A stretch of 64,000 nucleotides of DNA from Vibrio bivalvicida. GTDB taxonomy: Bacteria > Pseudomonadota > Gammaproteobacteria > Enterobacterales > Vibrionaceae. The stretch is taken from positions 104,141-168,140 of the forward strand of contig NZ_LLEI02000053.1 of assembly GCF_001399455.2 (NCBI RefSeq), in the 5' to 3' direction. The notes beneath the pieces are model-generated. The model searched no databases. It was not told the origin of the DNA and saw nothing but the letters and a program-made list of their open reading frames with translations. Made by a program: the position numbers and the translations under genes. Shown piece by piece: positions 17,317-26,095 of the stretch (positions within the stretch are counted from its first letter, which is position 1; each line of letters opens with the position of its first letter).

Positions 17317-17401
17317 TAAAAGTAACTTTAAGAGAAAACGACTTTGGTTTTCCGAGACGTCGGAAACCGGTTACATCGGAAAATCAAATGGAGAAATCAC
17401 C

Positions 17402-18535
17402 ATGGCAGTAAATGTAAACACTAACGTATCAGCAATGACAGCTCAGCGTTACCTAAATAGCGCGGCTAATGCTCAACAGACTTCAATGGAGCGTTTGTCA
17501 TCTGGTTTTAAGATTAACAGTGCAAAAGACGACGCGGCGGGTCTTCAAATCTCGAATCGCTTAAACGTTCAAAGCCGTGGTCTTGATGTTGCTGTACGTA
17601 ACGCGAACGATGGTATCTCTATCGCGCAAACTGCTGAAGGTGCGATGAATGAAACTACAAACATTCTTCAACGTATGCGTGACCTGTCACTACAATCTGC
17701 GAACGGTTCAAACTCTAAGTCTGAGCGTGTTGCGATTCAAGAAGAAGTAACGGCACTAAACGATGAGCTAAACCGTATCGCTGAAACGACTTCATTTGGT
17801 GGTAACAAGCTACTAAACGGTACGTTCACAACTAAATCTATGCAGATAGGTGCAGATAACGGTGAGGCGGTAATGCTAACACTGAACGATATGCGCTCTG
17901 ACAACGTCGGCATGGGTGGTACTGCATACCAAGCAGCGAATGGTAAAGACAAAGATTGGAGTGTTCAAGCTGGTGCAAATGACTTAGCGATCACTCTTAC
18001 TGATACAGCAGGTCAACAGCAAACAATCAACATTACCGCGAAAGAAGGTGATGATATTGAAGAGCTAGCGACTTACATCAACGGTCAAACTGATCAAGTG
18101 ACAGCATCGGTAGATGAAGAAGGTCGCCTGCAAGTATTCGCTGGTACAGATAAAGTTGACGGCCCTGTAAGTTTTGGCGGTGGTCTAGCTGGTGAGCTGA
18201 GCATAGGCGCTGGTACAGCAGTTACTGTTGATACTATTGACGTTACGTCTGTGGGTGGTGCTCAAGAGTCAGTGGCTATTGTCGATTCAGCACTGAAATA
18301 CGTAGATAGCCACCGTGCTGAGTTAGGTGCTTTCCAAAACCGTTTCTCACACGCTATCAGCAACTTAGACAACATTAACGAAAATGTGAATGCTTCTAAG
18401 AGCCGCATTAAAGATACAGACTTCGCGAAAGAGACAACGGCACTTACTAAGTCACAAATTCTTTCACAAGCATCAAGCTCAATCCTTGCTCAAGCGAAGC
18501 AGGCACCAAACTCGGCACTAAGCCTACTAGGCTAA
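17402..18535 (+). CDS. flaB: Polar flagellin (FlaB type)
   Basis: Filament subunit of 377 residues, with N-terminal NVNTNVSAMTAQRYL and C-terminal SALSLLG halves that are strongly conserved with its two neighbours and a divergent centre (about 175-275). GGAG sits 8 nt before ATG. It has its own FliA-type promoter and a strong terminator at 18552, so it is a single-gene unit. The name rests on position within the flaF-flaB-flaA order; nomenclature varies between Vibrio species. Confidence 0.92.
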   Translation: MAVNVNTNVSAMTAQRYLNSAANAQQTSMERLSSGFKINSAKDDAAGLQISNRLNVQSRGLDVAVRNANDGISIAQTAEGAMNETTNILQRMRDLSLQSANGSNSKSERVAIQEEVTALNDELNRIAETTSFGGNKLLNGTFTTKSMQIGADNGEAVMLTLNDMRSDNVGMGGTAYQAANGKDKDWSVQAGANDLAITLTDTAGQQQTINITAKEGDDIEELATYINGQTDQVTASVDEEGRLQVFAGTDKVDGPVSFGGGLAGELSIGAGTAVTVDTIDVTSVGGAQESVAIVDSALKYVDSHRAELGAFQNRFSHAISNLDNINENVNASKSRIKDTDFAKETTALTKSQILSQASSSILAQAKQAPNSALSLLG

Positions 18536-18551
18536 AGCCGATCTTAATCAC

Positions 18552-18580
18552 AAAAATCCAGCTTAGGCTGGATTTTTTTG
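18552..18580 (+). terminator. Terminator after second flagellin gene
   Basis: Stem AATCCAGC / GCTGGATT, loop TTAG, followed by T7. Confidence 0.9.
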
Positions 18581-18657
18581 TTTGTGTTAACTTTTTGATC
18601 TCTAAAACAAATCTCGTTCTGTGAGTGAAAAAGTACCAAAAATGGAAATTATTTTTC

Positions 18658-18684
18658 TAAAGGTATTTTTTTGTTCGCCGTTAA
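18658..18684 (+). promoter_or_regulatory. Sigma-28 promoter of third flagellin gene
   Basis: TAAA (18658-18661), exactly 15 nt, GCCGTTAA (18677-18684). It is the best -35 of the three flagellin promoters and leaves an 80-nt leader to ATG 18765. Confidence 0.8.
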
Positions 18685-18764
18685 AGGATTGAGAGAAATG
18701 AGATGTGTGGATGCGAGGTGAGAGACGCTGAAACACATCACCTTAATGCCTAAGGAGATCAAAT

Positions 18765-19898
18765 ATGGCAATTAACGTAAACACGAACGTGTCTGCGATG
18801 ACTGCTCAGCGCTACCTTAATGGTGCGACTGATGGCATGCAGAAATCGATGGAGCGTCTATCTTCGGGTTACAAAATTAACAGTGCCCGTGATGATGCTG
18901 CTGGCCTTCAAATATCCAACCGCTTGAATGCGCAAAGCCGTGGCTTAGACATGGCTGTGAAAAATGCCAATGACGGTATCTCGATTGCTCAAACCGCTGA
19001 AGGTGCGATGAACGAGACCACCAACATACTACAACGTATGCGTGACCTGTCTTTGCAATCTTCAAACGGATCGAACTCCCGTTCGGAACGTGTAGCAATT
19101 CAAGAAGAAGTTACCGCACTGAATGATGAGCTTAACCGTATTGCAGAAACCACCTCTTTTGGTGGTAACAAGCTGCTTAACGGCATGTTTGGCACTCAGT
19201 CTTTCCAGATTGGAGCAAGCTCAGGGGAAGCGGTTCAGCTTTCTATGGGCAGTATGCGCTCCGATACAGTTGGAATGGGCGGTAAGGCGTATATTGCTCA
19301 AAATGGTAAAGCACCGGATTGGGCGGTATCTGCTGGGGCAACTGACCTTACTCTCGACTATACTGATGTACATGGAGAGGCAAAAACACTCTCCATAAAT
19401 GCAAAAGCTGGCGACGATATCGAGCAGCTTGCTACGTACATTAATGGTCAAAGTGAAGATGTGAAAGCTTCTGTAGGTGAAGAAGGCAAGCTTCAACTTT
19501 TCGCAGCTTCCAACAAAGTCGCGACAGATGTGACAATTGGCGGGGGACTTGGTGGTGAAATTGGTTTTGGTGCAGGGCAAGATCGTACTGTCGCTGATGT
19601 CGATGTTTCCACCGTGGCGGGTTCTCAGCTAGCTGTATCTGTCATTGATGGTGCTTTGAAAACGGTAGACAGTCAGCGTGCTGAACTGGGTGCATTCCAA
19701 AACCGTTTTGGCCACGCTATCAGCAACTTAGACAATATTAACGAAAACGTTAATGCGTCTAGAAGCCGGATCGTTGATACCGACTATGCGAAAGAAACTA
19801 CGCAAATGACTAAGTCGCAGATTCTTCAGCAAGCGAGTACATCTGTTCTAGCGCAAGCCAAGCAGTCTCCGTCGGCAGCTCTTAGCTTATTAGGTTAA
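18765..19898 (+). CDS. flaA: Polar flagellin (FlaA type)
   Basis: Third 377-residue flagellin with conserved termini (NVNTNVSAMTAQRYL and AALSLLG) and a distinct central region. It has the strongest ribosome-binding site of the trio, AAGGAGAT (18752-18759) 5 nt before ATG, so it is likely the best translated copy here. A FliA-type promoter lies upstream. In V. cholerae the differently located flaA is sigma-54 dependent; no -24/-12 element is seen here, so the names should not be equated across species. An imperfect hairpin separates it from flaG. Confidence 0.92.
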   Translation: MAINVNTNVSAMTAQRYLNGATDGMQKSMERLSSGYKINSARDDAAGLQISNRLNAQSRGLDMAVKNANDGISIAQTAEGAMNETTNILQRMRDLSLQSSNGSNSRSERVAIQEEVTALNDELNRIAETTSFGGNKLLNGMFGTQSFQIGASSGEAVQLSMGSMRSDTVGMGGKAYIAQNGKAPDWAVSAGATDLTLDYTDVHGEAKTLSINAKAGDDIEQLATYINGQSEDVKASVGEEGKLQLFAASNKVATDVTIGGGLGGEIGFGAGQDRTVADVDVSTVAGSQLAVSVIDGALKTVDSQRAELGAFQNRFGHAISNLDNINENVNASRSRIVDTDYAKETTQMTKSQILQQASTSVLAQAKQSPSAALSLLG

Positions 19899-19923
19899 TC
19901 GATAGGTTCGATAGGAGCTTATT

Positions 19924-19945
19924 GGTGCAACAGTATGTTGTAACC
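19924..19945 (+). promoter_or_regulatory. Hairpin between flaA and flaG
   Basis: GGTGCAACA-GTA-TGTTGTAACC can fold into a short imperfect hairpin in the 71-nt flaA-flaG gap. It has no T tail; it may attenuate read-through or protect the flaA mRNA 3' end. Weak evidence. Confidence 0.35.
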
Positions 19946-19969
19946 TGCTAAGGTGGAAGGGAGATCGTT

Positions 19970-20395
19970 ATGGAAATACCATCCTACACATCGAACATCC
20001 AGCCTTATGGCTCAGATAGTGGCACTAAACTTGCTTCAAAATACGATGTACAGCAAGTTTCCTCGGAAAAGGAACAGGTCTCTACTAAGGAGATAAGTGA
20101 AAAAGCGACTCAGACTGTTGAAAAAGCGATAGAAGCCTCGAAAGAGCGCCAAAAGCTTAACAGGGCAGAGCGTGAAAGAATTGTTCAGCAGATGAATGAC
20201 TTCATCTCGTCGATCAATAAAGGCTTATCGTTTCGCGTTGACGAAGAATCTGGTCGAGATGTTGTAACAATATATGAAGCGGATACTGGGGATATCATTC
20301 GCCAGATACCCGATGAGGAAATGCTAGTTATTTTGCGTCGCCTAAGGGAGCAAACCGCCCGGTATTCATCGGGAATTGTGAACCAGACGGTGTAA
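19970..20395 (+). CDS. flaG: Flagellar protein FlaG
   Basis: A 141-residue soluble protein with a conserved C-terminal FlaG domain (about 60-135: SFRVDEESGRDVVTIYEADTGDIIRQIPDEE). FlaG influences filament length or cap interaction in several polar flagellates, but its mechanism is unsettled. The N-terminal part is polar and low in order. AAGGGAG precedes ATG. fliD follows at 19 nt in the same transcript as fliD-flaI-fliS. Confidence 0.93.
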   Translation: MEIPSYTSNIQPYGSDSGTKLASKYDVQQVSSEKEQVSTKEISEKATQTVEKAIEASKERQKLNRAERERIVQQMNDFISSINKGLSFRVDEESGRDVVTIYEADTGDIIRQIPDEEMLVILRRLREQTARYSSGIVNQTV

Positions 20396-20414
20396 TCGTA
20401 CTTGAGGTGAATAG

Positions 20415-22436
20415 ATGAGTTTTGGCCCTATAGGCATGAATTCTGGCATGGATATCAATTCCATGGTCAGCAAAATTGTGGATTCGGAGCGCGTACCTAA
20501 GCAGCAACGTCTCGACAATGAGCGGGCCCAAATTGATTCCAGTATCAGTGCCTATGGTCGACTCAGAGAGTCGCTGGATACGATGAAAAACTTGATGGCG
20601 AGCTTTCGTCAGGAGAAAGCTTTCGCCGCGAGAACAGTGGAATCAACTGATGAAGCTGTTGTATCCGCGACGGCAACCACTGAAGCTATCGCTGGTCGAT
20701 ATGCTATCGATGTGTTGCAGCTTGCCCAAAGCCACAAAATTGCGTCAGATGTACTGCCGGAGGACGCAAAGTTTGGTCCGGGTAAGCTGCAGATTTCAAT
20801 GGGGGACAAAGAGTTCTCCATTGATGTTCAGCAGAATTCAAAACTGGTTGATATCGTGCGTGGTATCAACTCTAGTAAATCTAACCCTGGGGTTCGTGCT
20901 GCAGTTATCAACGACACACAAGGCCCTCGTCTAATTGTTGCGTCCAATGTTTCGGGTCACGACAACGATATTTCAATGCGCGCCGAAGCTAAATCCGGCG
21001 ACCCGCTAAAATTACTCGAATACAAAACTCTTGAGCAACGAGTCAAAGACCTCGAACGAGCACGTGCGACTGCTCAGGATTTACTTGCCCCTCTAACACC
21101 AGAGGAGCAAAAAATTGCCGATAAAATTGCTCAAAATAACATCGATGCGGCAAAAGCTGTCGATGAAGAGATCGCGGCCACCTCAAAACAAGCGGCAATT
21201 CAAGCCGACCCTAATGCGGCGAAAGATGCGACTGCCGATAATGAAATGTCAAAAAATGCGACGGCTGCCGCCGCTCAAGCAGGGATTGAGGCGAATAAAT
21301 ATATTAAGCCGGAAGATCGTATTCCTGGTTGGACTGAGACCGCATCGGGCACATTACTCAGCTCCTATTGGGAGCCTGAACCGCAGCTTGATGATAAAGC
21401 GCGAGAAAAAGCGCCAGATGTTCCAGGTTGGTCTAATTCGGCATCTGGAACCTTGACTGATTCGTATGTCACTCCAAAAGAGGCGCAAGCCAAGCTTGAT
21501 GCAGAACAAGCACGCATCGAACAAAAAGTGGCGGATGAAAAAGCTTTGCTTGCTCAACGTGTAGCGGCGGGAGAGCTTACCCCAGATCAAGCGAAACAGA
21601 TGGAACGCGCAAAACTTCCAAAAGAAGAGCGCGAATACTTAGAACGAATTGACCAAGCTCAAGCTGACTTAATAGCGGCGCAGCAGTCCTTTGATACTTA
21701 CCGTGGTATGACGGAGGTACAGGCGGCGCAAGATGCCAAAGTGCTGCTTGATGGTGTCGCTCAACTATCGAGCAACAATAATATTATTGAAGACGCTATT
21801 GATGGTGTCGATTTAACCCTTAAAGGACGTACACAGGTAGGCAAACCAGCTTCAGAAATTGACATTGAGTATGATCGCCAAGGTGTTCGTAATGATATTG
21901 AACAGTTTGTAGCCGCTTACAATCAGTTTTATCAGACCTCACAAGAGCTTGGTGGTGTTGATCCTAGAACAGGGGCAGCGGGGCCTTTAGCTGGTGATAG
22001 TATTGTTCGTAGTGCTGACTCTCGTCTCAAGTCGGTGTTCTCTTCTCGTGTAGAACCGGCTCCGGAAGACTTAAAGACACTTACCGAGTTCGGTATCACT
22101 ACCACGCGCCAAGGTACTTTAGAGATCAACTATGACATGCTTGACCGTCAGTTGAACAACAACTTCAATAAACTAGAAGACTTTTTTGGCGGTAATCAGG
22201 GTTTTGCGAAGAAAGTTGAAGATGCGATTCAAGGTCTTACTGGAGTAACGGGCTCGATACGCAACCGCGAAAAAAGCATGACTGAGCGAACTTATCGACT
22301 CCAAGATGATCAAGTGACACTCGATCGTCGTATGGATAATTTAGAGAAGCGCACTCACGCCAAATTCTCGGCAATGCAGGATGCTACAAGCAAAATGCAG
22401 TCTCAGCTTGCAGGTATGATGAATGCACTCGGATAA
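20415..22436 (+). CDS. fliD: Flagellar cap protein FliD
   Basis: Filament cap (HAP2) that folds incoming flagellins at the tip; called FlaH in some vibrios. The 673 residues contain the N-terminal FliD_N region (MNSGMDINSMVSKIVDSERVP) and the C-terminal FliD_C coiled-coil region (about 480-673, ending QLAGMMNALG). E. coli FliD is near 470 residues; the extra length lies in a helical, alanine/lysine-rich insertion (about 205-440) holding a duplicated GW-ASGTL-SY motif. It overlaps flaI by 14 nt. Confidence 0.95.
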   Translation: MSFGPIGMNSGMDINSMVSKIVDSERVPKQQRLDNERAQIDSSISAYGRLRESLDTMKNLMASFRQEKAFAARTVESTDEAVVSATATTEAIAGRYAIDVLQLAQSHKIASDVLPEDAKFGPGKLQISMGDKEFSIDVQQNSKLVDIVRGINSSKSNPGVRAAVINDTQGPRLIVASNVSGHDNDISMRAEAKSGDPLKLLEYKTLEQRVKDLERARATAQDLLAPLTPEEQKIADKIAQNNIDAAKAVDEEIAATSKQAAIQADPNAAKDATADNEMSKNATAAAAQAGIEANKYIKPEDRIPGWTETASGTLLSSYWEPEPQLDDKAREKAPDVPGWSNSASGTLTDSYVTPKEAQAKLDAEQARIEQKVADEKALLAQRVAAGELTPDQAKQMERAKLPKEEREYLERIDQAQADLIAAQQSFDTYRGMTEVQAAQDAKVLLDGVAQLSSNNNIIEDAIDGVDLTLKGRTQVGKPASEIDIEYDRQGVRNDIEQFVAAYNQFYQTSQELGGVDPRTGAAGPLAGDSIVRSADSRLKSVFSSRVEPAPEDLKTLTEFGITTTRQGTLEINYDMLDRQLNNNFNKLEDFFGGNQGFAKKVEDAIQGLTGVTGSIRNREKSMTERTYRLQDDQVTLDRRMDNLEKRTHAKFSAMQDATSKMQSQLAGMMNALG

Positions 22437-22746
22437 TGAAGCCCTTAGCCAACTGGCTGATTTGTGTGAATTAGATCAAAAAATTTCTGAAACTCTTACA
22501 TCGGAAGAAATAAATGCTGAAGAAATCGTTCAGCTAGTCGATATAAGGGAACAGTTATTGCAAAGTTTACTAGGTGTAATAGAAATGCATCCAGAACTTG
22601 CGAAACTACAGCAGTGGCATGATGCGGTCAAAAGAACTCAAACTGTTGTACAATTAATGCAGAATAAAACTTCTGAATTGGGTGTGGCGTTACAAAAGTA
22701 TCGTCACGGTAAACGCTCTGTTCAGCAGTATCAAAAGTTTTTATAG
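22423..22746 (+). CDS. flaI: FlaI, putative FliT-like chaperone
   Basis: A 107-residue, all-helical, mostly soluble protein between fliD and fliS. It occupies the place of FliT, the FliD chaperone, in enterics and of FlaI in Vibrio polar flagellar loci. Sequence similarity to FliT is not obvious by eye; the assignment comes from position and size. Its ATG lies inside the last codons of fliD, which implies translational coupling with its presumed client. Confidence 0.75.
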   Translation: MHSDNEALSQLADLCELDQKISETLTSEEINAEEIVQLVDIREQLLQSLLGVIEMHPELAKLQQWHDAVKRTQTVVQLMQNKTSELGVALQKYRHGKRSVQQYQKFL

Positions 22747-22761
22747 ATTAAGAGGGTTGTT

Positions 22762-23172
22762 ATGCGTGGTTCATTACAGGCTTACAAGAAGGTATCGGTT
22801 GATAGCCAGCTCAGTGCGGCCTCCCCGCATAAAATTGTTCAAATGCTGATGGCTGGCGCTATTGAACGTTTGATTCAAGGTAAAGCGGCGATGGAAGCGG
22901 GAAATATTCCGGCTAAGGGTGAGCGTTTGGGTAAGGCTCTGGATATCATTATCAGTTTACGTAGCTGCCTTTCGATGGATGATGGTGGAGATATTGCTCA
23001 AAATCTCGATCAACTCTATGAATTTATGATTACTCAGATTACTGAAGCTAATCATCAAAATAACCCCCAACCACTCGATGACGTGATTGAAATTATTCGC
23101 GAGATTAAGTCAGCGTGGGATCAGATCCCAAATGAATACCACAACCTAACTGCGGCTGATGTTGGTTTATAA
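22762..23172 (+). CDS. fliS: Flagellin export chaperone FliS
   Basis: A 136-residue helical chaperone that binds flagellin C-termini and prevents early polymerisation; called FlaJ in V. parahaemolyticus. The family N-terminus AYKKVSVDSQLSAASPHKIVQMLMAGAIERL is clear. It ends the flaG-fliD-flaI-fliS unit, with a terminator 133 nt downstream. Confidence 0.94.
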   Translation: MRGSLQAYKKVSVDSQLSAASPHKIVQMLMAGAIERLIQGKAAMEAGNIPAKGERLGKALDIIISLRSCLSMDDGGDIAQNLDQLYEFMITQITEANHQNNPQPLDDVIEIIREIKSAWDQIPNEYHNLTAADVGL

Positions 23173-23304
23173 ATTAGGTCCAGTTTTTAGGATTTTTTAT
23201 GGCTTAATGAGCATGTATTGAAATATGTTGCTTATTGAGCTTTTGGGCTAATATCACATCAAGTAATTGCTTGGTTGCCTTATTTTTTTTATCAAATAGA
23301 ATAG

Positions 23305-23334
23305 AAGCCACTTACTAGCCTAGTGGCTTTTTTT
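23305..23334 (+). terminator. Terminator after fliS
   Basis: Stem AAGCCACT / AGTGGCTT, loop of nine nucleotides, T-run on the right. It separates the flagellin cap transcript from flrA. Confidence 0.8.
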
Positions 23335-23420
23335 GTTGCTGAAATTTCTAAATTGTCTAACTTAGTTTATCAACTATAGTTACAAGTGACGTTTAGATTT
23401 TTAACCCAGCCACAACGTTT

Positions 23421-23426
23421 TATAAT
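23421..23426 (+). promoter_or_regulatory. -10 element of flrA promoter (sigma-70 type)
   Basis: Perfect TATAAT 21 nt upstream of ATG 23447. The best -35 at proper spacing is poor (TTTTTA). A sigma-70 promoter is expected, because flrA is the master gene above the sigma-54 cascade; no -24/-12 element is seen. Confidence 0.5.
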
Positions 23427-23446
23427 AAAGGCAAACATTCTCACCT

Positions 23447-24913
23447 ATGCAAGGTTTAGCAAAAATACTTGTGATTGAAGATAATGCGCAAGCACGAGTC
23501 AATCTCAGTAATATTTTAGAATTTGTTGGAGAACAGTGTGAAGCGATCACTTCTGATCAGCTTGAAGACCTAGATTGGTCTCGAGTGTGGGCCGGTTGTA
23601 TTCTTGGTTCTCTGAATAATAATAAATTACCTTCCAAGCTAAGCGATAAATTATCCCAGGCCAATCATATTCCTTTGCTTATTGCCGGAAAGCACTCTTA
23701 TCCAGTTGAAGAGCTGACTAACTATGTTGGTGAACTGGAGTATCCGTTAAATTACCCGCAACTAAGTGAAGCGCTGCGTCATTGTAAAGATTTCTTAGGC
23801 CGTAAAGGCGTCAATGTGGTTTCCTCCGCGCGTAAAAATACACTTTTCCGCAGTCTTGTAGGACAAAGTCATGACATTAAAGAAGTTCGACATCTGATTG
23901 AGCAAGTGTCAGGGACGGAAGCGAATGTGTTGATTCTCGGTGAATCAGGAACAGGTAAAGAGGTTGTCGCTCGTAATATTCATTATCACTCAGCTCGTCG
24001 AAATGGGCCTTTTGTTCCCATTAACTGCGGAGCAATCCCACCAGATCTGCTTGAAAGTGAATTATTTGGACATGAAAAGGGTGCGTTTACTGGGGCGATT
24101 ACATCTCGTAAAGGCCGTTTTGAGCTGGCTGAAGGTGGCACGCTTTTTCTTGATGAAATTGGCGACATGCCGATGCCGATGCAGGTTAAACTGCTGCGTG
24201 TTCTTCAAGAGCGTTGTTTTGAGCGTGTAGGTGGCAACACTACGATACGCGTCAATGTCCGAGTTATCGCAGCAACTCACCGCAATTTAGAGACGATGAT
24301 TGATGCAGAGTCTTTCCGTGAAGATCTCTACTACCGCCTAAATGTATTTCCAATCGAAATGCCTGCGCTGCGCGATCGTAAAGACGACATTCCGTTGTTG
24401 TTACAAGAGCTAATGACGCGTATGGAAGCGGAAGGGGCCCAACCTATCTGCTTCACACCGCGTTCTATTAACTCTCTAATGGAACATGAGTGGCCGGGTA
24501 ATGTTCGTGAATTGGCTAATCTCGTTGAGCGAATGATTATACTTTATCCAAACAGTTTGGTTGATGTGAATCATTTGCCTACTAAGTATCGTTACAGTGA
24601 TATTCCGGAATTTCAGCCAGAATATAACAATCTTGAGTCTGTTGAGGATCAAGAGCGTGATGCGTTGCAAGATATCTTTTCTGAGGACTTTAGTCTTGAA
24701 TCAAGTGATATCTTCCAAGAGCACGAAAATGCACCGCAAAGCCTTCCACCTGAAGGGGTCAACCTGAAAGAAATGCTGGCTGATCTTGAAGTCAACATGA
24801 TCAATCAAGCCTTGGAAGCGCAAGGTGGAATTGTGGCAAGGGCTGCAGATATGCTTGGGATGCGTCGTACCACCTTGGTTGAGAAAATGCGCAAATACAA
24901 TTTGCAGCGTTAA
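23447..24913 (+). CDS. flrA: Master sigma-54 activator of flagellar genes FlrA
   Basis: Cytoplasmic AAA+ enhancer-binding protein (FleQ/FlaK family) that opens sigma-54 promoters of early polar flagellar genes. The 488 residues carry a degenerate receiver-like N-terminal domain (about 5-120) lacking the phosphorylatable aspartate context. The central AAA+ domain has Walker A GESGTGKE (165-172) and the sigma-54 contact loop GAFTGA (212-217). The C-terminal Fis-type helix-turn-helix (about 455-488) includes RAADMLGMRRTTL. In V. cholerae FlrA is inhibited by cyclic di-GMP; FleQ-type regulators share this property. Confidence 0.96.
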   Translation: MQGLAKILVIEDNAQARVNLSNILEFVGEQCEAITSDQLEDLDWSRVWAGCILGSLNNNKLPSKLSDKLSQANHIPLLIAGKHSYPVEELTNYVGELEYPLNYPQLSEALRHCKDFLGRKGVNVVSSARKNTLFRSLVGQSHDIKEVRHLIEQVSGTEANVLILGESGTGKEVVARNIHYHSARRNGPFVPINCGAIPPDLLESELFGHEKGAFTGAITSRKGRFELAEGGTLFLDEIGDMPMPMQVKLLRVLQERCFERVGGNTTIRVNVRVIAATHRNLETMIDAESFREDLYYRLNVFPIEMPALRDRKDDIPLLLQELMTRMEAEGAQPICFTPRSINSLMEHEWPGNVRELANLVERMIILYPNSLVDVNHLPTKYRYSDIPEFQPEYNNLESVEDQERDALQDIFSEDFSLESSDIFQEHENAPQSLPPEGVNLKEMLADLEVNMINQALEAQGGIVARAADMLGMRRTTLVEKMRKYNLQR

Positions 24914-24981
24914 ATTGACCGAAATGTGACTGTCAATTTACTGACCTTTAATTAAGTGCTTGAAAAATAAATAAAATAGCC

Positions 24982-24998
24982 TGGCGTGCCTTTTGCAT
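24982..24998 (+). promoter_or_regulatory. Sigma-54 promoter of flrBC
   Basis: TGGCGTG-CCTT-TTGCAT has GG at 24983-24984 and GC at 24995-24996 with the required 10 nt between. The element sits within the inverted repeat AATAGCCTG (24975-24983) / CAGGCTATT (25001-25009), which may also terminate flrA. Confidence 0.88.
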
Positions 24999-25034
24999 GT
25001 CAGGCTATTGTAGTTTTTAAGGCAGAAATACGTC

Positions 25035-26093
25035 ATGCAGTTAACCCCGTCGGTTGATAACCCGATGCCACTAGGCACACTAGAACAACAAGTAGAACGA
25101 TATCAGCAGGTACTCGATGTCATGCCCGCTGGTGTTATTTTGCTAGACACCCAGGGTGTAGTTCAGGAAGCGAACCCTGAAGCGTTGAGATTATTGGAAA
25201 TCCCCTTGGTGGGTGAAAAATGGTTTGAAGTGATTCAACAAGCATTTTCGCCTCGTGAAGACGATGGACATGAAATTTCGTTACGTAATGGTCGTAAAGT
25301 ACGTTTGGCGATTTCCGCTTCGAAAACAGGTCAACTTATTCTGATTACTGATTTGACTGAAACACGCCTTTTACAGTCGCGCATTAGTGACTTGCAGCGT
25401 CTTTCTTCTCTTGGTCGTATGGTCGCGTCATTAGCCCACCAAGTGCGTACACCGCTTTCTAGCGCAATGCTTTATGCCTCCAATCTAGGTGCGCCGAATT
25501 TGCCGCCAGCGACCAAAGACAGATTTCAAACCAAGTTAATGGATCGCCTGCATGATCTTGAAAAGCAGGTCAATGACATGTTGTTGTTCGCCAAAGGTGG
25601 CGACAACAAAGTCGTTAAGCCGTTCACGGTTGAAGATTTGGTCGCTGAGCTCTCGCCTATGGTAGAGACTGCCCTTAAAAACAACCAAATCGACTATTGC
25701 TTAGAAGTTGAACAAGAGCAAACTCAGTTGCTTGGTAATGTAAATGCGATAGCGTCTGCATTAAGTAACTTAGTGATGAACGCGATTCAAATCGCGGGTA
25801 AACAGTCTCAAATTGACGTGTTTTTCAGGCCCGTTAACGGCGAATTGAAAATCTCTGTACAAGATAGCGGACCTGGTGTCCCCACCGAACTGCAAAACAA
25901 AATCATGGAACCTTTCTTTACCACTCGCTCGCAAGGAACCGGACTCGGACTTGCTGTTGTCCAGATGGTGTGTCGTGCGCATGACGGAAGGTTAGAACTT
26001 ATTTCAGAACAAGGTGACGGGGCCTGCTTTACTGTTTGCATCCCACTTGAACGTCACCCTCACCCTGATCAACTCGCGATGACTGGAGAATGA
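25035..26093 (+). CDS. flrB: Flagellar sensor kinase FlrB
   Basis: A 352-residue soluble histidine kinase that phosphorylates FlrC. No membrane segment is visible. It has a PAS domain (about 20-95, MPAGVILLDTQGVVQEANPEAL), a HisKA domain with phospho-acceptor His135 in SLAHQVRTPLS, and a HATPase with an N box NLVMNAIQ, G1 DSGPGVP and G2 GTGLGLAVVQ. It is transcribed from a sigma-54 promoter and its stop overlaps the flrC start region. Confidence 0.95.
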   Translation: MQLTPSVDNPMPLGTLEQQVERYQQVLDVMPAGVILLDTQGVVQEANPEALRLLEIPLVGEKWFEVIQQAFSPREDDGHEISLRNGRKVRLAISASKTGQLILITDLTETRLLQSRISDLQRLSSLGRMVASLAHQVRTPLSSAMLYASNLGAPNLPPATKDRFQTKLMDRLHDLEKQVNDMLLFAKGGDNKVVKPFTVEDLVAELSPMVETALKNNQIDYCLEVEQEQTQLLGNVNAIASALSNLVMNAIQIAGKQSQIDVFFRPVNGELKISVQDSGPGVPTELQNKIMEPFFTTRSQGTGLGLAVVQMVCRAHDGRLELISEQGDGACFTVCIPLERHPHPDQLAMTGE

Positions 26094-26095
26094 TA

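Noticed and set aside
18600..18764. Sigma-54 promoter for the third flagellin gene
   Set aside because: No GG-N10-GC element is present; a clear sigma-28 element with 15-nt spacing is.
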